Shown: positions 21,100 through 41,455 of the stretch, piece after piece
Position numbering within the stretch: the first letter of the stretch is position 1
How the letters are laid out: each line of letters begins with the position of its first letter
Assembly (NCBI GenBank): GCA_904066235.2
Contig: CAJFCV020000006.1
Span: 5,828,001 to 5,892,000 of the forward strand
Origin: Bursaphelenchus xylophilus
Lineage: Eukaryota; Nematoda; Chromadorea; Rhabditida; Aphelenchoididae
Reading direction: 5' to 3'
Length of the DNA: 64,000 nucleotides
Position numbers and translations under genes: made by a program
The notes under the pieces: generated by a model
The model's input: the letters and a program-made list of their open reading frames with translations, nothing else
The model's database searches: none
What the model was told of the DNA's origin: nothing

Positions 21100-21920
21100 G
21101 GACGTTTTTGTCCCCACCCCGGTTTTGTCCCCAAGACGGTTTTGTCCCCAGGACGTTTTTGTCCCCACTTTTTTCGAGCCTTTTTGTCCCCAGACCGGTT
21201 TTGTCCCCAGGACGGTTTTGTCCCCAAGACGTTTTTGTCCCCACTTTTTTTATTTTTTTGTCCCCACACCGGTTTTGTCCCCAGGACGTTTTTGTCCCCA
21301 AGCTGGATAGTACGATTAAAAATTATGCATTCAGATGTTAATGCTGTTGGTTTGGTGCACAGTACTGCTCGAACAACTTGTTCTTAGCGCTTGGTACTGT
21401 ACAGTACGAGGTGGTACTATATAGCACGAGGTAAAAATTATGCCATAACACGTCAATGCTATGGGTTTGAAGCCCAGTACTTCTCAAAAATGTGTTTTAG
21501 CACATGGTACTATATAGCACGAATTTGTTTTTGTACAAAATGAACGTCTGATCAGTACTGCATACCAAAACAACGTCATTCACGCGCTATGGCTTAATTT
21601 TTACCTCGTGCTATATAGTACCACCTTGTACTATACAGTACCAAGTGCTAAGAACATGTTGTTTGAGCAGTACTGTGCACAGCATTAACATCTGAATGCA
21701 TGCTTTTTAATCGTACTATCCAGCTTGGGGACAAAAACGTCCTGGGGACAAAACCGGTGTGGGGAAAAAAATAAAAAAAGTGGGGACAAAAACGTCTTGG
21801 GGACAAAACCGTCCTGGGGACAAAACCGGTCTGGGGACAAAAAGGCTCGAAAAAAGTGGGGACAAAAACGTCCTGGGGACAAAACTGTCTTGGGGACAAA
21901 ACCGGGGTGGGAACAAAACC
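21100..21920. repeat. Palindromic array of gtcccca-gg-acg tandem units around a tac-rich core
   Basis: On the left (21100-21300) about ten copies of gtccccaggacgttttt-like units run forward; on the right (21722-21920) the same units run in inverse complement. The core (21300-21720) is also palindromic, with gcttggtactgtacagtac facing its complement. The whole unit could fold into a hairpin of several hundred base pairs. Chance open frames rich in FCPQD-type repeats arise from it on both strands and should not be annotated as genes. Confidence 0.8.
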
Positions 21921-21931
21921 GGGCCCAATCG

Positions 21932-22620
21932 GGCCGGGCCGCGGGCCTGGGGTTTTTTCCGGCCCGGCCCGTCTAAATTACAATGCCAAACCGTTGGCAT
22001 TCATTGTTTTCGCGCCGGGAAAATTAATTGATGTTGTTATAGTTGCTGTTTCTCAAGTTCTAAAACGTTTACAAGTTTATAGTTCCATTATAGAACCACA
22101 AAACTATCACATTGATCCTTTACTAGCTAGATCAACGCCTTTTTTGCCTCGGTTTAGATCCCGAGCCTGGGCGCAGTTCGCAGAGCCCTCTATAGACGGG
22201 CCTGCACGGGCCGGGCCCAGGGGTGGTCGGCGGGCCGGGCCGGCCCGGCCCAAACGGGCCGGCCGGGCTCAAAAATGGAAATTGACAAACGGGCCGGGCC
22301 CGTCACGGGCCGGGCCGGGCCGCGGGCCTGGGGTTTTTTCCGGCCCGGCCCGTCTAAAATACAATGCCAAACCGTTGGCATTCATTGTTTTCGCGCCGGG
22401 AAAATTAATTGATGTTGTTATAGTTGCTGTTTCTCAAGTTCTAAAACGTTTACAAGTCTCTAGTTCCATTATAGAACCACAAAACTATCACATTGATCCT
22501 TTACTAGCTAGATCAACGCCTTTTTTGCCTCAGTATAGATCCCGAGCCTGGGCGCAGTTCGCAGAACCCTCTATAGACGGGCCTGCACGGGCCAGGCCCG
22601 TCACGGGCCGGGCCGGGCCT
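21932..22620 (+). repeat. 381-bp tandem duplication with GC-rich linkers
   Basis: Two direct copies, for example caatgccaaaccgttggcat at 21981 and 22362, differ by a few bases (ggtttagatcc against agtatagatcc). Each copy ends in gggccgggcc-type GC-rich blocks. The period is 381 bp. It lies inside the hAT-like element. Confidence 0.85.
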
Positions 22621-22733
22621 GGAAAAAGACTAGACGGGCCGGTAATTAGACGGGCCGGGCCGCGGGCCGAAAATCGGAAAAATAGGGTCCGCTGACCACC
22701 CCTGTCCATTTTATGCGAAAATTTGTTTTTTTG

Positions 22734-23145
22734 ATGCCCAATCTTCGTTTATTGTTTTCTGGAGGCTCCGAAGCTTTGTTTGGTGATAAAAAGGAGCATG
22801 TGGTCAATATCGATGGAAATGTTACCGTGAAGGATTTAATCAGATGGGTTGTGGATAATCTACTGGAAGATAAAAGCCGGGCACCTCTTTTTGAAGACAA
22901 TGGCACTGTCAGGCCAGGGATCTTGGTAATGGTAAATGACGTCGACTGGGAGATTACTGGTGGGGTATGTTTTTTTAAACTTTTACAAATTTGCTGATGG
23001 TATAGGTCAGCTACTCTTTGAATGAGGCTTTTCAATTAGGCGAGAATGGTTTATTGACTTCGATTAACTTTCCGACTTTTAGTTGAGCACCGCATTGAAA
23101 GAGAACGATGAGATTTCATTTATTTCTACTCTTCATGGTGGATAA
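22734..23145 (+). CDS. URM1: Ubiquitin-related modifier 1
   Basis: Ubiquitin-fold sulfur carrier that donates sulfur for 2-thiolation of tRNA wobble uridine and can also be conjugated to proteins. Two exons (22734-22964, 23083-23145) give 97 residues; the family is about 100. The start LRLLFSGGSEALFGDKKEH, the middle RPGILVMVNDVDWE and the C-terminal ISFISTLHGG (Gly-Gly ends the protein, as needed for thiocarboxylation) align without gaps to the family. I chose the ATG at 22734; another in-frame ATG at 22713 begins immediately after the hAT target duplication. AATAAA lies about 20 bp past the stop. Confidence 0.93.
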
Positions 23146-23499
23146 ATTCTTAATATTTGGTAAATAAATTAAAATTTATCATGCCTTTGATGTGAGAACA
23201 AGTTTATGTCTGAAATCAAAATATTGTACTTTGAGGTCTTTAAATTGAGATCGAAACCAAGGGTTATAGGAAAGAAGACGCTGGAAGTGTTTTTGTGGAT
23301 CGATACGACCTTAGACGATAGACCTTGAATAAAAATCTTTGGGATATGTCTGTAGACCTGATTGGAAAGAGGGAGATAGAGAGACAAATTTATGCTTCAG
23401 TTGGCAAGAGGTTTTTAATATTACAGTAATCTTGGCTGTTCTAGCAATTAATCTCTATCGGTAAGTGCAAATCAATGGCTGTGTGGGTGAAAGTGAAGT

Positions 23500-32221
<8,722 letters not shown>

Positions 32222-34102
32222 AATTAACAATTAAAGACGGAGGAGGTCAAGACGGGCTCAGTGCAACGAAACGGACCAGTCCAGTACATAAATGAATAGC
32301 GAGCTGCTGGGCCTGACATGCAGACAAGTTTCTCGCCCACCCGACTTCTGGAGATTGACACGGAAAAGAAGACGAACAGAAGAAGGCGAATATATCCTTT
32401 TCTCTCTCCCTTGTTCGGATATATAGGTACTACAACGAGAAGACGGCCAAGAAGAAAAAAGACCTTCGGGTGTCCTTCTCGTTGTCGTTGTGGAGCGCCT
32501 TTCGCACTCGGCCCCTTTTGCCCACAACATTGGCCGAACGAGTCCGAAAAAGGGAAGCTTGCCGCAGGGGTTTTCCCCCGACGTTTTCCGCCCGACCCGG
32601 ACCCGCACCCCTAAAGAATGGCCCCAATCCCCCAGATGGACCCCTAGAACAATGCGGTTTCGTATTTGGCCAAGTTCGCACTTCTTGGGCCGGAGGCGAG
32701 CGGTCAAAACAGCCCGTTTAGCGGCTAACCTGCCTTTCTCCCAAAGAGCGGATAGAGTTAGAATTAGCCTAGGCCAGATGTAATTAGAGATGACATGCGA
32801 TAATTACAACATTATTAGAACCTCGATATTCCTCTATGTGCGTGGTTATGATGCACATAAAGAGAAGAAATGAAATAATGTCACAACATTAATGAGTTCA
32901 GAAATTGGAGATTCCTGATACTTGCAATTATAGTTCAATTGTGCTATTTATACATATATCAAATCCCTTACTTTAGAAGTAAGAGACATTTATGGAATTC
33001 ATAAATCTAGTTACGGCTTTTTGACATGTAAACGGGTCGCCCGTGGGCATGTATCGGGTGCTTTACACTAACTGATTGACTGTAAAATTTTTTAATCGCT
33101 CATTGCCTGAGGGCAAGAACAATGGCGTCGTTCCTTCCCGTCTTCATCAGCTTTCCTCTGGGTTTCTTAAATTTGCCCCGGGGGTGTTTCCGTGCCGGAT
33201 TCGCTCACAAAATCAGAACTTTTTTGGGCCCAGTTAGAAGGCGCGTTTTTACGAAAGAAAGAGCCGGAAGGCGCGTCCATCCGTTGGCAAGGCATTTAAA
33301 AAACTGTCAAATTTGGAAGAAATATGAAAAGGACAACAATGTGTTATACTCACAATAAAGCTGCAAAAAAACATTAAAACGCCGAATTTTGGAGTTTACG
33401 GCCTTCAAAAATTGCATAAGGTACTGGTTTTAACATAATGTTTGTTGATTTTTTGTTACTAATAAGAATTTTAATAAAATCTAATAAAGGATTAAAAACT
33501 TGAATCTTGAAAGAATCAGGCCAGAAACTCAAAAAAATGACTTGAAGGGAACGCAGAAGTATGAAAATTACGAAATTTTTGAATTTTCCGTTGAAAACTT
33601 TCTCAAAAAAAAATTCATAGATTCGAAAGAAAAAAAAACAAAAAGAAACTGTAGAAGATCAAGTTTTCTTGATCATCCTGAAGGAAGGGAACAGAAAACG
33701 AAATATAAGACCAGCCTTACCGATCGCGGCGATTCCAGAGATATGAATAATATAATAATTTTAGAGCACCCGGCTGAACGTAGGCCTCCTGAGCGACCGT
33801 CAGCTTGGGGCCAAGCATTCTGGAAGCCAAACAATATCAGAAGTTGTGGGCCTGCAAAAGGGCGGTTCAAGGAAACTGGAGACCTCGAGGCGATAGGTGA
33901 AGAGGCCTTTCGTATCAAATGATGCTCCGCTTCCAGGTCCCGCCAATCCAGTCGAAAGGTCTTTCCAATCGACTGGACGGCCGCTCTTTTGGGTGGGGAG
34001 GACTTTTGTCAGCGCCAATCAGGGCATCTCAATTAGGACTGGTAGCGCTAATTAGAAGAGACAGACAGGTGAAGACTGTTTCCGATAAGTAATTTCTCTC
34101 AC

Positions 34103-34238
34103 CCTCCGACTGGCAGTGTGGCCAATTTGGCCACTTCTCTGAGTACTTGGCCCGTTGGCAACTCTTGTGACTGGTCGAAGAAATGCTGATCATCCGTTTC
34201 GGAGAGTTTCCGTGGGTAAATTGGCGATGGAAGAAAAC
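34103..34238 (-). other. Candidate coding exon upstream of unc-2
   Basis: Bounded by ctctcccttcag (acceptor) and ggagg|gtgagag (donor) on the minus strand and open in two frames; the better one reads FLPSPIYPRKLSETDDQHFF and continues through QSQELPTGQVLREVAKLATL. It lies 1.9 kb upstream of the first unc-2 exon on the same strand. It could be an alternative unc-2 5' exon or part of an unrelated gene; no joining exon was identified. Confidence 0.35.
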
Positions 34239-37200
34239 CTGAAGGGAGAGAAAGACGTGTTAGACATTCTTTCTGGGACGATTTAAAAGTAGAACGGGCC
34301 TTGTGCTAGGGGTTTTACCTGTGCTCATGGGTAACATCCAAGGTTTTAATTGAGAGAGTTCGGTCATCTCCGTCCTCGCCGTATTCGGAGGAACAACCAG
34401 GTGTTCGGGAGGGCGTTGAAGCCGCCTTCTCTCGATGAGTCGCGCAGCAGTTCGATGGCCATTGGACCGACCTGAAGTCGGGGATATGGAGGGTGGGCCA
34501 AGGCCGGAGGTCGAAGCTAGGCCCCCCTCCTCCGCCGCTAGCGCCGAACCCGTCGTTGTGGCGGCTGCGAGACGAACGTCGCTACACGACTATGTTTAGA
34601 GTCAGCGCGGGATTCAAAACAAAATCAGAACACGCTGCCAAAAAAAAACAACCAGCTCCAGGGTGTCGGAGCAAAAAGGCGGCATCTGATACTCAAAAAA
34701 GATGCAGAAAGAAACGCTTCTAGTCCCCACTCAAGCTTGCTTAAAGACATTACTCAAGGTTGGAACTTTTACTTGTAAGTTTGTATCACACAAACAAGCG
34801 TCTTAAAACGGGGGCCGAAAAAGTGGCGCCCCGACTTCTGAAGTGCCTGATTCGAAATAAGCGCTGCGAAATGAGCTTTGTCTAGCCAATAAAAAATAAA
34901 TGCATTATTCCGTGCGGGTTTACGGAATCCAACGGAAATCAAAAATGAATTATGTTTTTTGCTGGAAGGCGTCGCGTGACCGAATAAGAGCGGCCAAACC
35001 TGTCCTGGACCGGCTATGATATTCTCCATAAAAGAGGGAAAGGTACGCATGCAATGAAAAAGAAATACTCCCTCTAATGACTGTGAATATTAAGGAAGTT
35101 CTGTGAAAGGAGCGGCCGAGAGACGCGGGAAATCGCCGATATCCGAGGATACTTAGGGATTCTCCGACGGAATCAAACGCCACCTTTAATCTGAGCCCGT
35201 CGCCCAGGGCAGCGGTCTCTCAGTCAGGGAACGGGGGCCGTTGAGAGCTCGCGCATGGCCTCATGAATAACTAAAAACAATACTAATCCGCAGGAAAGGC
35301 TTCGTTGTTCGAACAAGGTTTTAATTAAGAGACGCCATTCCGAAACGTTGAAACGGCCCGGTTTCAAAGTCTTGGAAGAAGGCCCGGTTGAAGACCCGAT
35401 ACCCTGAAGGGACTAGTTTGAATGGGCTGAGGGTGGTCGTCATGACCTCTTCTTCCCATTCCCAAACGCCCCTGTAGGGAGGAGCGGCCGACGCCCAGGT
35501 ATTCGTAACCGAAACATGGCCAACCTGCGGGTATATGGCCGCCCTCAAAACCCCGTTTCGACTCGCCTTTACTAAAAGGATTCCTCTCAGGCCAGATTCC
35601 CGCTTCCTCTTCCCAGATTCCAATATTCTCGCCTTAAAAGGACATGATTCTCATTTCGGCCAAGTCACCTTCCTTTATGAAATTTGATCGGCCGTCGCGG
35701 CCAAAAAAGGCGGATCTCTAGATAGACCCCGGGTTTATAATACTTGACGTTTTGTTCGCCGAATTTTCAAACATATGAGTCGGGAAGAGAAGCCTAATTA
35801 ACAATGAATGATTAAGACATCTCCTTCTGTTCAAAAGACAGTCATGAATTATGTTAAAGAATGTCTCGGGATACCAAATATTAACAAGGAAAAGAACCCA
35901 TAAATGGCGAACACGTGTTAATTTAAAGACATTACACAGCTCCGTAGAATGCGACAATAGACGACTTCGGTTGTACTGGACTGGCAAGAGTTTAGGATGC
36001 GAAGAGGGGTATAATAAGGCATAATAGACCAGTCGAAAATACTTACGTGGTGTTGTTTCTGTTGGCTTCTTTCATTTTGGTCATGAGCAGGGCGCATGTT
36101 TTATGGTCGCTGACATCTACCACTCTGAAACGGGACGGAGATGACTGTAATCGAGTAAGGTCGAGTTATAATGCCCTGGAGGTCACTAATAACACCCAGC
36201 CGCCGGCACTAATGGAATAACGGCCAACTTATTGTCCTCTCCAAATAATCGTCCGCCCCAGCGAGTTCTTTGTGGGATGTCGAGGACCGGGTCGCGGTGG
36301 TGGTGGCCAAGCCCTCAAAACTTGGGAAAAGAGACCGACCTTTGCCTTTTCAAGGTCTTCCCCGCCTCGCATTCTTCCTGCACATTCACGCTGCATAAAG
36401 TTGGGCGCCAAAGCCACCGGAAAAAACGATGCGAACAAGAGGCTTTTTGCACTGTGCCGACGCCTTTGTTTCCGGGGTAAGGAGCGCCAGGTTCGGTCCC
36501 AAGAGTTCGGCCGCGAAACCCTCTTCACGCAACCCAAGAGTCTAATTTCGGAAAATTTTTTAAACCCACGACGTCCGGATTAGTCAGCCCGTCTACGCAT
36601 TCTACGGTTGCTTTACTTTCAAACCGTCTAGACCAGCTCCCAACACCTTCTTGGTTGTCTTAACAACGCTGTGATGACTTGGGATGAGGAATCCATTGAC
36701 GCCACGAGTCCATGGAAGACGGTCGACCCATTAGGAAGGGTTCCTTCCTCGGATCCCTCAACACCCCATAAGTGTTGCCGGAATTGGCCGAGCGACGCCA
36801 ATTGTGGCATGCTCAAAGGCAGGTGATGACATTAACTACGCGAAAGGGAAGTTGGCGCTCCAGTTTTGGAATCATAGAATTCTGAAGCTGCGAAGAGAAA
36901 TAACTCCAAGTAATATATCGCGGAATTTAAAGAAAGCCGAATGGGCCTAATCCCTTCTAAACGATTAAACATGGCAGCCTACAGATAACGGAGGATGAAA
37001 AAATACAGTATTTATGAGCTCCTTCTGACAGCGATCAAAAAAATCCTAGACACAGCTTAGGTATTCTAGGAAGGTCCCCTGGACTAACGGAAATCCGGAC
37101 AATGGAACCCCGGGAAACATCAAAAATCGGGTAATCGGGCGATAAATCTGATTAGGCGGGATCTCCATGCCATCAGGGGGATATAAGAAACTCCGAAGGT

Positions 37201-38448
37201 CCATAATCCCACGGACTGGATGGGAACGGCCGGAACAAAAGACACCGCCGCACATACTCCCTTCGTATTACCTAACATAATGTTTGATTTCCCTCGAATT
37301 GCTCATATTACATGCGCCGTATATAATATAATGGCATCGTAAATTCGGTCCGTGGGACGTCTACAATCTGCTAAAAGGGATATGCTGGACGAAGATCTCG
37401 GAGGTGTAAACAGAATGACAAAATGGTTGTGCAAGCAGTCATAGTAGCGTGTCATGTGTGTCCTTCTAATTACTTGCACCATTAGCCTGTTACAAGACGC
37501 AGTTCGTGTCATCAACCCCGTCTAAAGAGAGGATGCACGCCAAGGACCAGGATACGCCCTCAGGCAAAGATTGAAGAAAACGGATGTGAGGCGCCGGTGT
37601 CATGAAAAATGATGCGTTCTTCTCGCTTGGGACGAGCCTAGATATCAGGCGGCCCCTGAGGCAACCTTCTTTGCCGCATTTTTGTCCTCCATATGGCCGT
37701 TTTGCTTACCTTCGTCGCGCACGTTGCTCCAGCACTCCTTCGGGCAACGAATCGGAGCGCAGGGATTCTGAGGACGCCGAGGACTCCGTCACATTCACAA
37801 ACGATCGATTCACGGTGCCTGCAATCTGAAGGGATTTCGGTTAGGATTCGGGGAATTCGGCTTTTATTTATGATTCTGAAGGCCACTTTTTGCGAGAAAA
37901 ATGGTTTTATATTGTTAAAGAGGGCTAAGTCTGGCGTATTTTAGAATTCTGACGAGAGAAGGTGTGTAGTAAAACCGTGTGAGGGCTTAAAAATATAGAA
38001 AAAGTTACAAAATAGAAAAAATAGGATGTCTTAATAAAACTAAAAAATATTGAATATTCAAAAAAAAAAAAAATAAAAACCAAATCCAAATCTGATATTA
38101 ACCCTTGTGTAACGTCTGAGCAACTCAGTTTTTATTTATAGCCGATTAAACCCGTCGACCCCGGAATGTCCAAATACCCAGAGGGGTCTTACATTATCTT
38201 CCCCAAATCTAAAGCCCAATGAAACTCGCGATAATAATAATCTTCGGGGAACACAACTTTTGAGGAAGATTTGAGGCTAGGTCCAGAAAAAATGGAGAAT
38301 AAGTTGGGCCTGAAATTAAGGCAATCAAGCCGAAATAACGTACTCATTCAGCCTTTAAAATTACTTTTTTTTGCTACGACATACGCCATAAATTTAGTCT
38401 AAGATGGCGACCGTAATTACTATTCAAATCAGGCAGATTAGGACGTTA

Positions 38449-38745
38449 TTTCAGAAAGAATCTTACCGGCGGAACTGTGGATGTCTGAGATAATGGAATT
38501 GATTCGGCAGAAACGCTGACCAGTGGCGCAGGCGGCAGCCGCTGCTTCTTTTGCTGCACATTTCCCTTCTTGACGCCTGAAATCCCTTTACTTAACGATG
38601 TTGATTGACTCCCTTCCGTTAACGTTTTGCTCAGATCCCTGACAGTCAATCTCCGCTGGGCTTGGGCCCTGATCCGATCCGCGGTGAGAGTGGGGCGCCG
38701 GGTGGAGAGTGCGCGGCGCCGGCTGAGGTTGGCTGGTCGGAACAT
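38449..38745 (-). other. Candidate first coding exon, Arg/Ser-rich
   Basis: Starts with an ATG at 38745 and stays open for 99 codons up to a donor (ccgccg|gtaag). The product is basic and Ser/Arg-rich (MFRPANLSRRRALSTRRPTL at the start). No domain is recognised. Same strand as unc-2, 6.2 kb upstream; joining it directly to the known first unc-2 exon breaks the frame, so an intermediate exon or a separate gene would be needed. Confidence 0.3.
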
Positions 38746-40429
38746 GGATTGGAGAACAAACCCTCAGGCCCCGACTTCAACCTGGCCACAATCTCGACCC
38801 ACTTTGTTTGGACAAACATTCAGACGGAAGCGCCGGCAACCCATCAGATCCCCGGATTGTTTTTTATTGTCATTTCGAGGGGATGGGATGTGAAACATGC
38901 CCAAAATGGGCGTGATAAACAATGGAAAGAGGCAATTTCGCGCCTTTTCTTTTTTCAAACTTTGGTATTAACAATTATGCCTATCACAACTGCAGTCCGT
39001 GCAATCTCTCCTAGTATATTTAAAAAATGTCATCACAATCCTATAACAGTCACCTCTATAAAGTTACTTAGTAACAGCCTCAAGATTTTTGGTTTAAATA
39101 CTAAAAAACAAACATGTCCCTGAGGAAACGTATCCCCACACATCACAGAAAACACCCTCCACCCCATATTATCACTCACGTTGGTGATGGCCGAGATGAA
39201 GACCGCCAGCCAGATGAGTGCCCAATGATTGACGACGCTTTGCGAACGCGGCACTCCTTCCCACAACCATCGCCGAATTGCCGCAGGACTTCAGTTCAGC
39301 CGGGCCCTTCCATTGTGGGCCATAAACTGGGACAGTAAAGCTGCAAATGGATCATCAAAATGAGAGAATAAAGGGCTCAATGTAGAGATTCGGGCATAGT
39401 CAGGGTCTTCCGACACGCAACTTTATCTCATACTCAACATTGCCCTTTCTCGCTCAAAAAATTAAATCCGAGATAGGGAAATCCAACGAATTATAAAAGG
39501 GGAAAAGAGACGCAACAATAACATTGGTGAAAAAAATAATTAATGTAGGTTAAGAATTACTGAATAAAAACAACAATATTCTCGAGTGTAGAGAGTGGGA
39601 GTTCTCTATAGAAGGGGAAATGTCAATATAAAGTGAAGCCGGGGATTATGGAGACGATTCCAAATTTGATTAATCGAAAAAATGTGGCGGGAAACACCAT
39701 AATATTACATCTACAAGTAGTCCGACCAATGAAAATTTATTTTCCATACAATAACAAGCATAAGAGAACCTAAGGTTACTTTATGACACATCCATTACGC
39801 ATTCCGAACATCCACATGACCTTGTTCTCAAACACGGAATCCCCCGTATCTTCTAAATAAGTAATTAGCCCTCGGAACATCATAAAATTACCCACCAAGA
39901 AAAAAGGGAAAGCCGGGACATCAGAGACCTTCCGTGGGGCCATACGGCCAGTCCAAGCGAATCATCCGCGCACTTTTTATCACTCATTTCACGGCCCATC
40001 GACTACAAGAAGAAGAGGTCCGCCAAACACACTGGGGACGGCGACAGGGGATGGAATATGCAGGAAGAGTCGGTTCAAGACATCCATGTCAAGAATTATT
40101 AAATGCGACAAATAGAACCACAGCAGACAGCACCTTGGAGGATCCGACTCGGTATGAAGGAGGTCCACTACGTTCCAAACAGTCGGTTGTGTCTTCTTCT
40201 CGCCGACGATTAGGCGGAATAATGTCATTGTAACCTTGGTAATGGCATTTCATAGCAAAAAAAGATAGGTTAATGGGGAAGACAAGTATCACGAGTTTTT
40301 GCACGCATGGCGAGTATAACTGCATTTATTAACAACAAAATATAACAAAAAGATGAAGACAATTATTTGGGCTGTAAATTGTCAATGTAGGCGACTATGC
40401 CCGACATATCGCCTACATTCTGATAGCCA

Positions 40430-40840
40430 CAGTCGATAGCCAAATGATTAATATGGCTAGCCAAGCACCTCGGTGATTGCCACTTGTTTCCTCAGTAAAG
40501 TAGTCATTTCTGAATTTTTTCGAAAAATTCGTCGCTAAGGGGTACTCGATGGTGCTGATTTCAAAAATCAGTTTTCTTATCTTTTCTTTTTTTTAAGTAG
40601 TACTGTTAAAATGCATTTTTGTAATTTTTAGAAAATTATTTGTTTTATGGGTTTATTATTGGTGCTGGAAAATGAACACGGGTTTCGAAATCAGCACCAT
40701 CGAAAAGCCTTATATCAATTATACCCTCGAAAAATTAAAAAATTACTACTTCACAGCACTACTTTTTAAATCTTAAAAGAAAAAAGTGACAATCACCGAT
40801 GTTCTTGGGCAACCATTTCGATCATTTGGCTAGTCACTTG
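40430..40840. mobile_element. MITE-like inverted-repeat element
   Basis: The left end (gccaaatgattaatatggct) and the right end (complement of gccaaatgatcgaaatggtt) are inverse copies; the similarity continues inward through catcggtgattg and cgatggtgctgatttc for about 130 bp per arm. No coding frame. It shares short blocks with the repeat in the MIPEP intron at 12284-12655. Confidence 0.65.
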
Positions 40841-41455
40841 CTGTTGAAAAGGACCTGTTTTTTGATCTTGGATAATAATCGCTTTCATTCAAATCGTCGT
40901 CGTATATGGCTACGAATGCAGGGGTGCGTTGATGTCAGCGCGATGTTTCAAATCCTTGATTTTATAGAACTTCAAGTTCATTTTTTTATGTGAATCAAAA
41001 TAGGCTCCGCCTGTTTTAACTTATAGGTAAATTCTTGGGAAATATTTTTACCTGTAAGTAAAACTTACCTATAAAAATTTTTATAAGTGTTTTCGAGTTC
41101 TCTGTGTGAACCCTAATCGTTTGAGGGAAAATATTTTTGATTTCACCTGGCTCACAAATTTTCTCGAAACATAAGTTCAGAAAACGGTATAAGCAGACAA
41201 TGTCACAGAAGGAATTTTTTATCGCTCGACCAAATTTTAATTAACTTAATCATTATATTTCACACCGCACTAACCACAAAATAAATTTGAATACTGAAAG
41301 AAAGGAAAAGACAAAATATCGAGTGTACTAAACAGACAAAAACAATGTGTATAAATAGGAGTCAGTAAGATGAATGAATATTAGGCTACATTATCAATAA
41401 ACGTTTTGTAAAATATGAATGTCAATAACAATATTAATCATGGGATCGGTGAGAA

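Larger units (their letters stand above)
21015..22704. mobile_element. hAT-like non-autonomous element with exact 8-bp target duplication
   Basis: Ends read caggggtggtcagtgggcc on the left and the complement of caggggtggtcagcggacc on the right. The 8 bases tccatttt flank both ends (21007-21014 and 22705-22712). Terminal CAGGG and an 8-bp duplication are hallmarks of hAT transposons. Inside is a large palindrome (about 21100-21920) with arms of repeated ttttgtccccaggacg-type units around a core rich in ttggtactgtacagtac; then come GC-rich gggccgggcc runs and a 381-bp direct duplication. No transposase gene. The second ATG of URM1 lies 30 bp beyond the right end. The left end is about 200 bp from the ELP4 start. 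Confidence 0.85.
32222..41455. other. Long mostly non-coding region between unc-2 and PRRC2
   Basis: This 9.2-kb stretch lies upstream of the first recognised unc-2 exon and downstream of the PRRC2 stop. GC-richer islands (32450-32720, 34430-34560, 35180-35560, 36240-36500, 37640-37800, 38520-38720) alternate with AT-rich DNA. Apart from the candidate exons at 34103-34238 and 38449-38745 and a MITE near 40.4-40.8 kb, I see nothing I can name. It probably contains unc-2 promoter, 5' UTR and large-intron sequence. Confidence 0.5.

Noticed and set aside
21042..21341. Several overlapping 75-140-codon open frames with repeated FCPQDVFVP or GTKTSWGQN-like units on both strands (also 21648-22031).
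   Set aside because: They are translations of the short tandem gtccccaggacg repeats in the palindromic element, open in many frames at once because the unit lacks stops. No start context, splice signals or family match.
22190..22695. Long GC-rich open frames rich in Gly/Pro/Arg/Ala (up to 279 codons).
   Set aside because: They follow the gggccgggcc runs and the 381-bp duplication inside the hAT-like element; composition-driven.
32258..32783. Overlapping 80-150-codon frames on both strands upstream of unc-2.
   Set aside because: GC-rich promoter/5' UTR-like DNA; no splice logic or family match, and strong overlap between strands.
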